Shown: positions 42,152 to 51,177, counted from the stretch's first letter. The stretch: DNA of 64,000 nt from an uncultured Burkholderiales bacterium (GCA_937927685.1 CALBSC010000070.1:1-64000); one strand, 5' to 3'. The notes: generated by a model from the letters alone, not told the origin. A program made the numbers and translations.

Positions 42152-43432
42152 ATGCAACGTCGTCAATTCATTCAGACGTCCGCCGTGGGTTCTGCGGCAG
42201 GCGTGATGGGACTCTCGGGCTGTGCCACCCTGGGTGGCGGTTCAGGCCCCAAGGTGGTGGTGGTCGGGGGGGGCTATGGGGGCGCCACGGCAGCCAAATA
42301 TGTGCGCATGTGGTCCGACTACGGCATTCAGGTCACCTTGGTGGAACCCAACGCATCCTTTGTGTCATGCCCGATTTCCAACCTGGTGATTGGCGGCAGC
42401 AAGACCATGGCCGACATCACCACCCCGTATGACAACCTCACGCGCCGCCATGGCGTGACGGTGGTGCAAGACAGCGTGACCTCCATTGATCCGGATGCGC
42501 GCAAGGTCAAACTGGCCAGCGGGGGTGAACTCAGCTATGACCGCCTGATCCTCTCGCCCGGTGTTGACCTCATGAGTGACACCCTGCCCGGGCTCACCCA
42601 GCCGGGCGCGCAGGACAAGGTGCTGCACGCCTGGAAGGCGGGTCCGCAAACCGTGGCGCTGCGTCGCCAACTCGAAAGCATGCCGGATGGTGGTGTCTAC
42701 GCCATCACCATCCCGATGGCACCTTACCGCTGCCCCCCTGGCCCGTACGAGCGTGCCTGTCAGGTGGCGAATTACTTCAGCAAGGCCAAGCCCAAGAGCA
42801 AGGTGCTGATCCTGGACGAAAACGACGACGTCACTTCCAAGGGCCCGTTGTTCAAGAAGGCCTGGGCGGAGCGCTACAAGGGCATCATCGAATACCGCCC
42901 CAAGCACAAGGTGGTGGATGTCGATGCCGCCACCAACACGCTGAAGTTCGAGTTCAACGACGACCTGAAAGCCGACGTGCTCAACGTCCTGCCCATGATG
43001 CGCGCCGGTGCCATTGCGGTGAACACCGGTCTGGCCACGGCCAACAAGCGCTGGTGCGAGGTCGACTTCCTTACCCATGAGTCGAAGGCGGCCGCCAACA
43101 TCCACGTGCTGGGCGACGCCATCCAGGTTGCACCGCTCATGCCCAAATCCGGGCACATGGCCAACCAGCACGGCAAGACCTGTGCGGCGGCTGTGGTGGC
43201 CTTGTTGACGGGCAAGCAGGTCAATCCGCTGCCCATCTACAACAACACCTGCTACAGCTTTGTGAGCGATCAGGAGGTGGTCCACGTGGCCAGCGTCCAT
43301 CGCTACGACGCCGAGAAGAAAACCATGCTCACCGTGCCGGGTTCGGGCGGTGTGTCGGGTGCGGCCAGCGAGCTCGAGGGGTTTTATGCCCTGGCTTGGG
43401 CCCGCAACATCTGGGCGGACACCCTGGCCTGA
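42152..43432 (+). CDS. Flavocytochrome c sulfide dehydrogenase flavoprotein subunit
   Basis: A 426-residue periplasmic FAD protein of the FccB/SoxF type. A Tat leader (MQRRQFIQTSAVGSAAGVMG) precedes the FAD motif VVVGGGYGGATAAKY. The redox cysteines expected in the family are visible in FVSCPISNLV and in PYRCPPGPYERA, with a C-terminal NNTCYSF block. It oxidises sulfide and passes electrons to the cytochrome encoded just upstream. In Sox systems SoxF is linked to reactivation of the pathway. Confidence 0.92.
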   Translation: MQRRQFIQTSAVGSAAGVMGLSGCATLGGGSGPKVVVVGGGYGGATAAKYVRMWSDYGIQVTLVEPNASFVSCPISNLVIGGSKTMADITTPYDNLTRRHGVTVVQDSVTSIDPDARKVKLASGGELSYDRLILSPGVDLMSDTLPGLTQPGAQDKVLHAWKAGPQTVALRRQLESMPDGGVYAITIPMAPYRCPPGPYERACQVANYFSKAKPKSKVLILDENDDVTSKGPLFKKAWAERYKGIIEYRPKHKVVDVDAATNTLKFEFNDDLKADVLNVLPMMRAGAIAVNTGLATANKRWCEVDFLTHESKAAANIHVLGDAIQVAPLMPKSGHMANQHGKTCAAAVVALLTGKQVNPLPIYNNTCYSFVSDQEVVHVASVHRYDAEKKTMLTVPGSGGVSGAASELEGFYALAWARNIWADTLA

Positions 43433-43463
43433 TGGCAGCGGTCACTGCCGACTTCAGCGTTGC

Positions 43464-43970
43464 ATGAAGCCGCCACGGCGCATGTTGGCATCCCCGGTGA
43501 CTGCCCGGCGAGAAGTTTGTCTGGGGGCGGCTGCGTGGCTGGCCACGGGCCTGACATGCGGGCCCGCGGCGAGTGCCGCCACCCCGGATGCTTTGCCCGC
43601 CTCGCGTTCCTTGCCTCAGGAACTGGCGGCCGCACTGGCCAGGAACCATCCCCTGATCGTCATGGTCAGTCTGGCCGGCTGCCCGTATTGCCACGCGGCT
43701 CGTCGCAGCTATCTGCTGCCCATGTGGCGTGAAGGGGTTCCGCTCGTGCAGGTGGACATGCGCAGCCCGGCGGACACCGTCGACTTCAACCAGCGGCGGG
43801 TGACGCACGATCAGTTGGTGCAGCAGTGGCGCGTATCGGTGGCCCCCACGCTGTTGTTCCTGGGGCCGCAGGGGCGTGAAGTGGCAGAGCGCATGGAAGG
43901 GGCCTACCTGCCGGACTTTTACGGTGCGTATCTGGATGCGCGCCTACAAAAGGCCCGTGAGGCCCTGTGA
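43464..43970 (+). CDS. Periplasmic thioredoxin-like protein (SoxS/SoxW-like)
   Basis: A 168-residue exported thioredoxin-fold protein. A leader (REVCLGAAAWLATGLTCG...ASA) is followed by the active site LAGCPYCHAARRSYLLP; the CPYC dithiol resembles glutaredoxin-like members. VAPTLLFLGPQG supplies the cis-proline. In sox clusters such proteins (SoxS, SoxW) keep SoxYZ reduced. Which of the two this matches is not settled. Two starts are possible, 43464 and 43482; neither has a good ribosome-binding site. Confidence 0.75.
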   Translation: MKPPRRMLASPVTARREVCLGAAAWLATGLTCGPAASAATPDALPASRSLPQELAAALARNHPLIVMVSLAGCPYCHAARRSYLLPMWREGVPLVQVDMRSPADTVDFNQRRVTHDQLVQQWRVSVAPTLLFLGPQGREVAERMEGAYLPDFYGAYLDARLQKAREAL

Positions 43971-44110
43971 GGCGTCTTGGGGGTTCGGGCATGAAAACAC
44001 GCCGATCTGTACGTTGCACCGGGAAATCCCTCACCGAAAGGCTGGAGCCGCCACCACGAAGCCGATGGAATCTCGCTATATTGGCTGTCCATGATGTGGT
44101 GGTGGCGAAC

Positions 44111-44440
44111 GTGAATTTTGTGGTGTCGAGTCGGGTGGCCATGGTGCTGGTCGCCATGGGGTGTGCGCTGGTTGCGCACGCCCAGCCGTCGATCTTCAAG
44201 GAAGCCGATCTGACCCTGGGGCAAGCGTTGATTGCCACACACCAGTGCGAAGCGTGTCACGCGCGGCGTGTGGGGGGCGATGGCTCCGATGTCTACGACC
44301 CGGGTGGACGAATCAAGACAGCGGCTTTGCTTCGTGGCATGGTGGAGTACTGCAACACCCAACTCAACCTGGGCATGTTTCCGGAAGAGGTCTCGTCTGT
44401 GGCCGCGGTCATCAATCAACGGCACTACAAATTCAAATGA
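44111..44440 (+). CDS. Small exported monohaem cytochrome-like protein
   Basis: A 109-residue protein with a signal peptide (about residues 1-24, ending AHAQ) and one haem-binding motif, HQCEACHARRVGGDGSDVY. The rest, AALLRGMVEYCNTQLNLGMFPEEVSSVAAVINQRHY, has candidate distal methionines and an extra cysteine. It does not match SoxX or SoxA. It may carry electrons for the SoxCD pair that follows. The GTG at 44111 gives a plausible leader; an earlier start at 43967 would add a long non-leader stretch. Confidence 0.7.
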   Translation: MNFVVSSRVAMVLVAMGCALVAHAQPSIFKEADLTLGQALIATHQCEACHARRVGGDGSDVYDPGGRIKTAALLRGMVEYCNTQLNLGMFPEEVSSVAAVINQRHYKFK

Positions 44441-44454
44441 GGGGAGGCGACGGC

Positions 44455-45840
44455 ATGGATGAAAACCGTTCCGGTCTGAGCCCGTCGTTGCCAACGGCGG
44501 GACGGGTACGCAAGGCGCCTGAGCATTTCCTGGACGCCGAGGGCGTTCGCCGCGTTCAGGACGAAGCGAAGGCCGGCCGTCGCGGGTTCATCCGTCAGGC
44601 GTTTGCTGCGGCGGCAGCTTCGGCCGTGGTGCCCGCTGCGATGGCTCGCGGCAACCCGGTGCCGCCTGAAGGCGGGGACCCGCACATTCTCAACCTGCCC
44701 GAGCACGCCACCGGGTTGGGGCAGGGCGTGGCCACGGAAGGCTATGGCAAGCCTTCGCGCTACGAGTCGAACATCCAGCGCCGGCAAAGCCCGGGACTGA
44801 CACAAACCTCGCAGGCCTCGGTGTCGTTTGCACCGCTGCAGTCGCTCTTTGGCATCGTCACGCCCAGCGGCTTGCATTTCGAGCGCCACCACCAGGGCTG
44901 GTGGGACATCGACCCCTCGAAGCATCGCTTCATGATCAACGGCCTGGTGAAGTCCGCCAAGGTGTTCACCATGGACGAGATCATGCGCTTGCCCGCCGTG
45001 TCACGTTTTCATTTCATCGAGTGCGGTGCCAACACGGCGGTGGAGTGGGGCAATGTGGCGGTGCCCACGGTGCAATACACGCACGGCATGATTTCGTGCA
45101 GCGAGTTCACCGGCGTGCCCCTCATCACCCTGCTCGAGTTGGCTGGGGCCGACTTCAAACAAGGCCGCTTTGTCCTGGCCGAAGGGGGCGATGGCTCGTC
45201 GATGACGCGTACCATCCCGATGGAACTCATCACCTCGGGCGAGGTGCTGGTGGCCTATGGCCAAAACGGCGAGATGCTGCGTCCGGAAAACGGCTACCCG
45301 TTGCGTTTGGTGGTGCCTGGTGTGCAAGGGGTGAGTTGGGTCAAGTACCTGCGCCGTGTGGAAGTGGGCGACCAACCCTATGCGGCCAAGGACGAAGCCA
45401 TTCATTACATGGACCTGATGCCCAACGGCCAGCACCGGCAGTACACCAGCATCCAGGAATGCAAAAGCGTCATCACTACACCCTCGGGTGGGCAGGTGCT
45501 GCTGGACCAGGGTTTTTACAACATCACCGGCCTGGCCTGGTCGGGTCGGGGCAAGATCAAGCGGGTTGATGTGTCGGTCGATGGGGGGCGCAACTGGCGC
45601 AGCGCGCGCCTGGAGACGCCGGTGCTGTCCAAGGCGCTCACGCGCTTCAACATCGACTGGATCTGGCAGGGCAAGCCCGCCATCCTGCAAAGCCGTGCCA
45701 TCGACGAGACGGGCTATGTGCAGCCCACCTACCAGCAGTTGCGTGCGGTGCGCGGCACCCGTTCCATCTATCACAACAACGCCATCCAGTCGTGGCTGAT
45801 CCAGGAGAACGGGGAGGTGAAAAATGTTCAACTCTCGTAA
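44455..45840 (+). CDS. soxC: Sulfur dehydrogenase molybdoprotein subunit SoxC
   Basis: A 461-residue molybdenum enzyme of the sulfite-oxidase fold. A Tat signal (AGRRGFIRQAFAAAAASAVV) exports the folded protein. The Mo-binding cysteine is in RFHFIECGANTAVEW. SWVKYLRRVEV and AWSGRGKIKRVDVSVDGGRNW are conserved family blocks. With SoxD it oxidises the SoxY-bound sulfane sulfur, giving six extra electrons per thiosulfate. GGGGAGG lies seven bases before the ATG. It overlaps soxD by 17 bases. Confidence 0.95.
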   Translation: MDENRSGLSPSLPTAGRVRKAPEHFLDAEGVRRVQDEAKAGRRGFIRQAFAAAAASAVVPAAMARGNPVPPEGGDPHILNLPEHATGLGQGVATEGYGKPSRYESNIQRRQSPGLTQTSQASVSFAPLQSLFGIVTPSGLHFERHHQGWWDIDPSKHRFMINGLVKSAKVFTMDEIMRLPAVSRFHFIECGANTAVEWGNVAVPTVQYTHGMISCSEFTGVPLITLLELAGADFKQGRFVLAEGGDGSSMTRTIPMELITSGEVLVAYGQNGEMLRPENGYPLRLVVPGVQGVSWVKYLRRVEVGDQPYAAKDEAIHYMDLMPNGQHRQYTSIQECKSVITTPSGGQVLLDQGFYNITGLAWSGRGKIKRVDVSVDGGRNWRSARLETPVLSKALTRFNIDWIWQGKPAILQSRAIDETGYVQPTYQQLRAVRGTRSIYHNNAIQSWLIQENGEVKNVQLS

Positions 45841-46981
45841 AATCTGGGCCTCGCGCCTGCTGGCCGTGGTGGCGTGTCTGTGTCTCCACGCAGCGGCCTG
45901 GTCGCAGACCTCACCCTTCTCTGCCCAGGACCGTTACCCGGGCGCCGGACGCGATGCCACGCCGCGTGAAGTCGCCGCGTGGGACATCGATGTGCGCCCG
46001 GATTTCAAAGGCTTGCCCCCCGGCCAGGGATCGGTGGCGCAAGGGCAGGCGGTGTGGGAGGCCAAGTGTGCCCACTGCCATGGCATCTTTGGCGAGTCCA
46101 ACGAGGTGTTCAGTCCGCTGATCGGGGGAACCACGGCCGAGGATGTGAAGACCGGACGTGTGGCCAACCTCACGCGCACCGATTTCCCCGGGCGCACCAC
46201 CTTGATGAAAGTGGCCACGGTCTCCACCCTGTGGGATTACATCCGGCGGGCCATGCCCTGGAACAACCCCAAGAGTCTGGGGGTGGACGAGGTGTATGCC
46301 GTGACCGCGTTCATGCTCAACCTGGGTAGCGTGGTGCCCGACGACTTCACGTTGACGGACCGCAACATGGCCGAGGTGCAACAGCGCATGCCCAACCGCA
46401 ACGGCATGACCCGTGAGCACGCCCTGTGGCCGGGTAAGACCTGGACCGGTGCTGCGCAACCGGATGTGCGCAACATGCCATGCATGACCAATTGCCGCAC
46501 TGAGCCGCGTGTGGCCTCCCTCTTGCCTGACTTTGCCCGCAATGCGCACGGCAATTTGCGCGAGCAAAATCGCATCGTCGGTCCCCAACGGGGGGCCGAC
46601 ACGGCTTTGCCTGAAGGACGCTCCTCCCAGGCTGTGGCCACGGCGGAAGGCGCTGCCGCCAGTGCATCGGGCGCGGCAGGTTCCGCCTCTGCCCGTCCAT
46701 CGTCTGGCCAGCCAGCCAGCGAGTCTGCGGCCGGCAAAGCCGCACAGGCTCTGGCGCAAAAATACCAATGCACCGCCTGTCATGCCATGGACAAGAAAGT
46801 GGTAGGCCCTTCGTTTGCAGACATCGCGCGCCGTCACGCCGGCAAGGCTGAGTACCTCAGCGGCAAGATCCGCTCGGGCGGCTCGGGTGTCTGGGGGGCC
46901 ATTCCCATGCCGCCTCAAAACCTGCCCGATGCAGACATGCGGCAGATCGCCACCTGGCTGTCTGCCGGTGCGAACCGATGA
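45824..46981 (+). CDS. soxD: Sulfur dehydrogenase dihaem cytochrome subunit SoxD
   Basis: A 385-residue exported cytochrome with two haem motifs, KCAHCHGIFGES near residue 82 and QCTACHAMDKK near residue 320. An Ala/Ser-rich linker (about residues 270-312) joins the domains. Blocks WDYIRRAMPWNNPKSL and VGPSFADIARRHAGKAEYL match SoxD. It accepts electrons from SoxC. The overlap with soxC suggests coupled translation. Confidence 0.94.
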   Translation: MFNSRKIWASRLLAVVACLCLHAAAWSQTSPFSAQDRYPGAGRDATPREVAAWDIDVRPDFKGLPPGQGSVAQGQAVWEAKCAHCHGIFGESNEVFSPLIGGTTAEDVKTGRVANLTRTDFPGRTTLMKVATVSTLWDYIRRAMPWNNPKSLGVDEVYAVTAFMLNLGSVVPDDFTLTDRNMAEVQQRMPNRNGMTREHALWPGKTWTGAAQPDVRNMPCMTNCRTEPRVASLLPDFARNAHGNLREQNRIVGPQRGADTALPEGRSSQAVATAEGAAASASGAAGSASARPSSGQPASESAAGKAAQALAQKYQCTACHAMDKKVVGPSFADIARRHAGKAEYLSGKIRSGGSGVWGAIPMPPQNLPDADMRQIATWLSAGANR

Positions 46982-47064
46982 ATGACGTGAATAGCCCTAA
47001 AATTTCACGTTTGGCCCACGGGACCTACACTTTTTCCATTGATCGTTGTCCAGGAGACCCCACC

Positions 47065-47523
47065 ATGCAAAACCGTCGCGAAACCTTGCGGCAATCGGCC
47101 GTTGTCGCCGGTCTGCTCGCCTCCACCGGCTTGTTTCCCCAATGGGCCCATGCAGCCTTCAACAAGGCTGCTTTTGAAACCAAGACCGTGCTCGATGCCG
47201 TCAAGGCCTACGGCCCGGGCAGCATCACGGAGAGCAAGGACGTGACCATCACCGGTCCGGATATTGCCGAGAACGGAGCCGTGGTGCCCATGGGTGCCAG
47301 CACCACGTTGCCGGGCGTCAAGCAGTTGCTGTTGCTGGTCGAGAAGAACCCCAACACACTGGTGGCCATGTTCAACGTGACCGACAGCATTGACGCCAAC
47401 ATCGCCACCCGCGCCAAGATGGGCCAGTCCTCCGATGTATTCGCCGTGGCCATCATGGCGGACGGCCGGGCCCTGTTTGCCAAAAAAGAGATCAAGGTGA
47501 CCCTTGGCGGCTGCGGCGGCTGA
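47065..47523 (+). CDS. soxY: Sulfur-carrier protein SoxY
   Basis: A 152-residue periplasmic protein. The leader has a twin arginine (MQNRRETLRQSAVVAGLLAS), so SoxYZ is probably exported by Tat. The C-terminus GGCGG holds the swinging-arm Cys150, to which thiosulfate is bound and stepwise oxidised. CAGGAG lies eight bases before the ATG; an earlier in-frame start at 46978 would precede the signal peptide. soxZ follows after 45 bases. Confidence 0.95.
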   Translation: MQNRRETLRQSAVVAGLLASTGLFPQWAHAAFNKAAFETKTVLDAVKAYGPGSITESKDVTITGPDIAENGAVVPMGASTTLPGVKQLLLLVEKNPNTLVAMFNVTDSIDANIATRAKMGQSSDVFAVAIMADGRALFAKKEIKVTLGGCGG

Positions 47524-47568
47524 GCACGGACATCGGTTCACAACCTACACCCATATCAGGAGTTCATC

Positions 47569-47880
47569 ATGGCAGATCCGATGCGCATCCGTGCACAGGC
47601 AGCAGGCGACAAGGCCACTGTGCGCGTTCTCATGAGTCACGAAATGGAATCCGGCCAGCGCCGCGATGCCAATGGCAAACTGGTGCCAGCCTGGCACATT
47701 GCCGAAGTCACCGCCGAGCACAACGGCAAGGTCGTCATGACGGCCGAGTGGGGGCCGGCTGTGGCCAAAAACCCGTACCTGCAGTTTTCTGTCAAGGGCG
47801 CCAAGGCCGGCGACAAGATTGCCATCAGCTGGAAAGACAACCGCGGTGATACTCGCCGTGACGAAGCCACCGTCAGCTGA
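47569..47880 (+). CDS. soxZ: SoxY partner protein SoxZ
   Basis: A 103-residue protein with no signal peptide, as usual; it is carried out bound to SoxY. MADPMRIRAQAAGDKATVRVLMSHEMESGQRRD is the family N-terminus, and AKAGDKIAISWKDNRG is in the C-terminal part. It stabilises SoxY for interaction with the other Sox enzymes. AGGAG lies six bases before the ATG. soxA starts 12 bases later. Confidence 0.95.
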   Translation: MADPMRIRAQAAGDKATVRVLMSHEMESGQRRDANGKLVPAWHIAEVTAEHNGKVVMTAEWGPAVAKNPYLQFSVKGAKAGDKIAISWKDNRGDTRRDEATVS

Positions 47881-47892
47881 ATCGAGACACGC

Positions 47893-48693
47893 ATGAAAAG
47901 CATCCTGACCCTGGGGGCGTTGTGCCTGGGCGTGATGTCCCTGCCCGCGTGGTCACAAAAGACCACCAGCCAGGGCATCGATGAATATCGCGCCATGTTG
48001 CAGGACGGCAACCCGGCGGACCTGTTCGAGGCCAAGGGTGAAGACCTGTGGAAGCAAGCGCGCGGTCCCAAGAACGCCACGCTGGAGCAATGCGATCTGG
48101 GCAAGGGCCCGGGTGTTGTCAAGGGCGTGTTCGTGGAACTGCCTCGCTACTTTGCCGACACCCGCCGGGTGCAGGATCTGGAGTCCCGTCTGCTGACTTG
48201 TATGGTCACGCTGCAAGGCTTCAACGGTGAGGAGATTGCCAAGACGCCGTTTGGCAGGGGCGAACAAAACACGCTCACCGCCCTGGCGACCTGGATCTCC
48301 GCCGAGTCCAAAAGCCTGCGCTTCAACCTCTCGCAGGCGCATGAACAGGAGCGCACCTTCTACGAGGTGGGCAAGCGCCTGTTCTACATGCGAGGCGGCC
48401 CGCACGACTTTTCCTGCGCATCGTGCCATGGCGAGGAAGGCAAACGCATCCGCTTGCAAGACCTGCCCAAGTTGAGCCAGAACCCCGGTGACGGCGTGGG
48501 CTTTGCCGCCTGGCCGGCCTACCGCGTGTCCAATGGGCAGATGTGGGGCATGCAGCAGCGCCTGAACGATTGTTACCGGCAACAACGCTTCCCGTATCCA
48601 GGCTTTGGCAGCGATGCCACCATCGCCCTGAGTGTGTACCTGGGGGTGAATGCCAAGGGTTCGGCCTCGGTGGCGCCCGCCATCAAGCGTTGA
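47893..48693 (+). CDS. soxA: SoxAX cytochrome complex subunit SoxA (monohaem)
   Basis: A 266-residue exported cytochrome, partner of SoxX. The leader is MKSILTLGALCLGVMSLPAWSQ. One haem motif, FSCASCHG (Cys175, Cys178, His179), is present; the N-terminal haem of dihaem SoxA is missing and Cys67/Cys103 probably form a disulfide there. The persulfide active-site cysteine is in RLNDCYRQQRFP (Cys227). With SoxX it joins thiosulfate to SoxY. Monohaem SoxA is known in some Sox systems, so the loss is lineage-related. Confidence 0.94.
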   Translation: MKSILTLGALCLGVMSLPAWSQKTTSQGIDEYRAMLQDGNPADLFEAKGEDLWKQARGPKNATLEQCDLGKGPGVVKGVFVELPRYFADTRRVQDLESRLLTCMVTLQGFNGEEIAKTPFGRGEQNTLTALATWISAESKSLRFNLSQAHEQERTFYEVGKRLFYMRGGPHDFSCASCHGEEGKRIRLQDLPKLSQNPGDGVGFAAWPAYRVSNGQMWGMQQRLNDCYRQQRFPYPGFGSDATIALSVYLGVNAKGSASVAPAIKR

Positions 48694-48711
48694 CGCAGGA
48701 GTTTGCAATCC

Positions 48712-49383
48712 ATGACCACAGCTGTTCTTTTTCCTAACCGCCTGGCCTTGGCGGTTATCGCGCTGGCCACGTTGGCTCTGACTGCCTGCACCTCGGGCCC
48801 CACCGTGGCCGAACTCGACGCCTTGACCGATGCCGTCGTCAAGGCCTCGTTCCGCACTGAAGCGCAGGCCAAGGTAGAACGGGTGACGCAGACGGATGAA
48901 ACCAACCGGCTGTGCAGCCAGGCCGATGCCACGGGCAAGCCCCTGGATGAGGCCACGGCCAAAGCCATCGAGGCGGCCAACCTCAAGACCATCCGCTGGC
49001 CCTCCGACGGCCGCTTTCTCGGTGACTGGAAGCAGGGCGAGCAAATCGCGCAAAGCGGCCGCGGTCTGACCTGGACGGATGGCGAGAACACGCCCAATGG
49101 CGGCAACTGCTACAACTGCCACCAGATGGACCCCCAGGAAATTTCCTACGGCACCATTGGCCCCAGCCTGCTGCAGTACGGCAAGATCCGCGGCGTCACC
49201 GACCCGACCAGCGAGGCGTCCAAACCCATTGTGGAATACACCTGGGGCAAGATCTGGAATTCCAAGGCCTACAACGCGTGTTCCAACATGCCGCGTGCGG
49301 GGCACATGGGCATCCTCACCGAGGCGCAGGTGCGGCATATCGTGGCCCTGTTGCTGGACCCGCAGTCACCGGTCAACAAGTAA
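48712..49383 (+). CDS. soxX: SoxAX cytochrome complex subunit SoxX (possible lipoprotein)
   Basis: A 223-residue cytochrome with one haem motif, GGNCYNCHQMD (Cys133, Cys136, His137), followed by GPSLLQYGKIRG and the distal-Met region ACSNMPRAGHMGILTEAQV. The N-terminal 130 residues are longer than in short SoxX. The leader ends LALTAC (lipobox with Cys26), so the protein may be a lipoprotein rather than a free periplasmic one. AGGAG lies ten bases before the ATG. A terminator follows ten bases after the stop. Confidence 0.92.
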   Translation: MTTAVLFPNRLALAVIALATLALTACTSGPTVAELDALTDAVVKASFRTEAQAKVERVTQTDETNRLCSQADATGKPLDEATAKAIEAANLKTIRWPSDGRFLGDWKQGEQIAQSGRGLTWTDGENTPNGGNCYNCHQMDPQEISYGTIGPSLLQYGKIRGVTDPTSEASKPIVEYTWGKIWNSKAYNACSNMPRAGHMGILTEAQVRHIVALLLDPQSPVNK

Positions 49384-49392
49384 GCTCTTTCA

Positions 49393-49415
49393 AACCCGGC
49401 CTGGCCGGGTTTTTT
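49393..49415 (+). terminator. Rho-independent terminator between soxX and soxB
   Basis: A GC-rich stem AACCCGGC/GCCGGGTT with a CTG loop is followed by six T. It ends the soxCDYZAX transcript, fully or in part, before soxB. Confidence 0.88.
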
Positions 49416-49440
49416 GTGTCAGCCTCGTCGTGGGGTGTGA

Positions 49441-51177
49441 ATGATGAATCTGAACAAACGCGAATTTCTGCAAGTGCTGGGGGCCGGTGCCGTGAGCGGC
49501 ATGGGCCTGAGCGCCTGGGCGCAGGCCGATGCCCACCGGGCTGGGCAGGCGATGTACGACGTGCCGGCCTTTGGCAACGTGTCGCTGCTGCACATGACGG
49601 ATTGCCATGCTCAGTTGCTGCCGCTGTACTTCCGCGAGCCGAATATCAACATGGGCATTGGCGCCATGCAAGGCCAGTTGCCGCATCTGGTGGGCGAACA
49701 TCTGCTGCGCTTTGCCAAGGTGCCCGCCAACACGCCGATGGCGCATGCCTTGACCTATCTGGATTTTGAGCGGGCTGCCCAACGCTACGGCAAGGTGGGT
49801 GGTTTTGCACACCTGGCCACGCTGGTCAAGCGCCTCAAGGCGAGTCGCCCGGGGTCTTTGTTGCTCGATGGTGGCGATACCTGGCAAGGGTCGGGCACAG
49901 CGCTGTGGACCCAGGGGCAGGACATGGTGGACGCGGGCAAGCTCCTGGGCGTGGACATCATGACCGGCCACTGGGAATTCACCCTGGGCATGGAACGGGT
50001 GCAAAAAATCGTCGAGGGAGACCTGGCGGGGCAGGTGGATTTCATTGCACAGAACATCAAGACCGCCGATTTCGGCGATCCGGTGTTCAAGCCGTCTGTC
50101 ATGCGTCAGATCAATGGCGTGGCCTGCGCCATCATCGGGCAGGCCTTCCCTTACACCCCCATTGCCAACCCGCGTTATTTTGTCGCGGACTGGGAGTTCG
50201 GCATCCAGGAGCAGAATCTGCAGTCGCAGGTGAATGAGGCGCGCAGCAAGGGCGCCCAGGTGGTGGTGCTGTTGAGCCACAACGGCATGGATGTGGACTT
50301 GAAACTCGCCAGCCGTGTGCGGGGCATCGACGCCATCCTGGGCGGACATACGCATGATGGCATGCCGGTGCCAACAGTGGTCAGCAACCCGGGCGGCAAG
50401 ACCATCGTCACCAATGCGGGCTCCAACGGCAAGTTCCTCGGCGTGATCGACTTTGATGTCAAGGGCGGCCAGGTGCAGGACTTCCGGTACCGCTTGCTGC
50501 CCGTGTTCTCCAACCTGTTGCCGGCCGATCCGGCCATGCAGGCGCTGATCGACCAGGCGCGCGCACCTTTCATCGCCAAACTTCAAGAGCCTTTGGGCGT
50601 GACCGAGGGCTTGCTGTACCGGCGCGGCAACTTCAATGGCACGGGTGACCAGTTGCTGGTGGATGCGCTGATGGCGGTGCAGGACGCCGAGATCGCCTTC
50701 TCGCCGGGTTTCCGCTGGGGCACCACGCTGTTGCCCGGCCAGACGATCACGCGCGAGTGGTTGCTCGACATGACCGCCACCACCTACTCGTATGCCACCG
50801 TGACGCCGACGACGGGCGAGATGATCAAGACCATCCTGGAAGATGTGGGCGACAACCTGTTCAACCCTGACCCGTATTACCAGCAGGGCGGCGACATGGT
50901 GCGCGTCGGCGGCTTGCAATTCACCTGTGATCCCACCGCGCCCATGGGTCGACGCATCAGCGAGATGAGACTCAAGGGCCAGCTGATCGATCCCAACAAA
51001 ACCTACAAGGTGGCCGGCTGGGCCCCCGTGGCCGAATCCGCCCGGGAACAAAAGCTGCCCATGGTGTGGGATGTGGTGGAGCAGTGGTTGCGCGCTCAGG
51101 GGGGGCGCATTCCTCCCCGTCAGTTGCAGACGCCGCGCATCACAGGCGGGTTGCCCAACCCGGGGGTGGTGTCATGA
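49441..51177 (+). CDS. soxB: Thiosulfohydrolase SoxB
   Basis: A 578-residue periplasmic hydrolase releasing sulfate from SoxY-bound thiosulfate. The leader NKREFLQVLGAGAVSG is a Tat variant with KR. Dimetal-phosphoesterase motifs are LLHMTDCHAQLLP, LLDGGDTWQGSGT, GHWEFTLG, LLSHNGMDVD and GGHTHDGMP. Length agrees with SoxB. The ribosome-binding site is weak and ATG 49441 or 49444 could be used. Its stop overlaps the start of the SoxH-like gene. Confidence 0.95.
   Translation: MMNLNKREFLQVLGAGAVSGMGLSAWAQADAHRAGQAMYDVPAFGNVSLLHMTDCHAQLLPLYFREPNINMGIGAMQGQLPHLVGEHLLRFAKVPANTPMAHALTYLDFERAAQRYGKVGGFAHLATLVKRLKASRPGSLLLDGGDTWQGSGTALWTQGQDMVDAGKLLGVDIMTGHWEFTLGMERVQKIVEGDLAGQVDFIAQNIKTADFGDPVFKPSVMRQINGVACAIIGQAFPYTPIANPRYFVADWEFGIQEQNLQSQVNEARSKGAQVVVLLSHNGMDVDLKLASRVRGIDAILGGHTHDGMPVPTVVSNPGGKTIVTNAGSNGKFLGVIDFDVKGGQVQDFRYRLLPVFSNLLPADPAMQALIDQARAPFIAKLQEPLGVTEGLLYRRGNFNGTGDQLLVDALMAVQDAEIAFSPGFRWGTTLLPGQTITREWLLDMTATTYSYATVTPTTGEMIKTILEDVGDNLFNPDPYYQQGGDMVRVGGLQFTCDPTAPMGRRISEMRLKGQLIDPNKTYKVAGWAPVAESAREQKLPMVWDVVEQWLRAQGGRIPPRQLQTPRITGGLPNPGVVS

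Noticed and set aside
47953..49338. 461-residue reverse frame across soxA and soxX
   Set aside because: It is antisense to two haem proteins with intact motifs and has no domain of its own.
49390..51051. 553-residue reverse frame opposite soxB
   Set aside because: Shadow of SoxB; no domain pattern.
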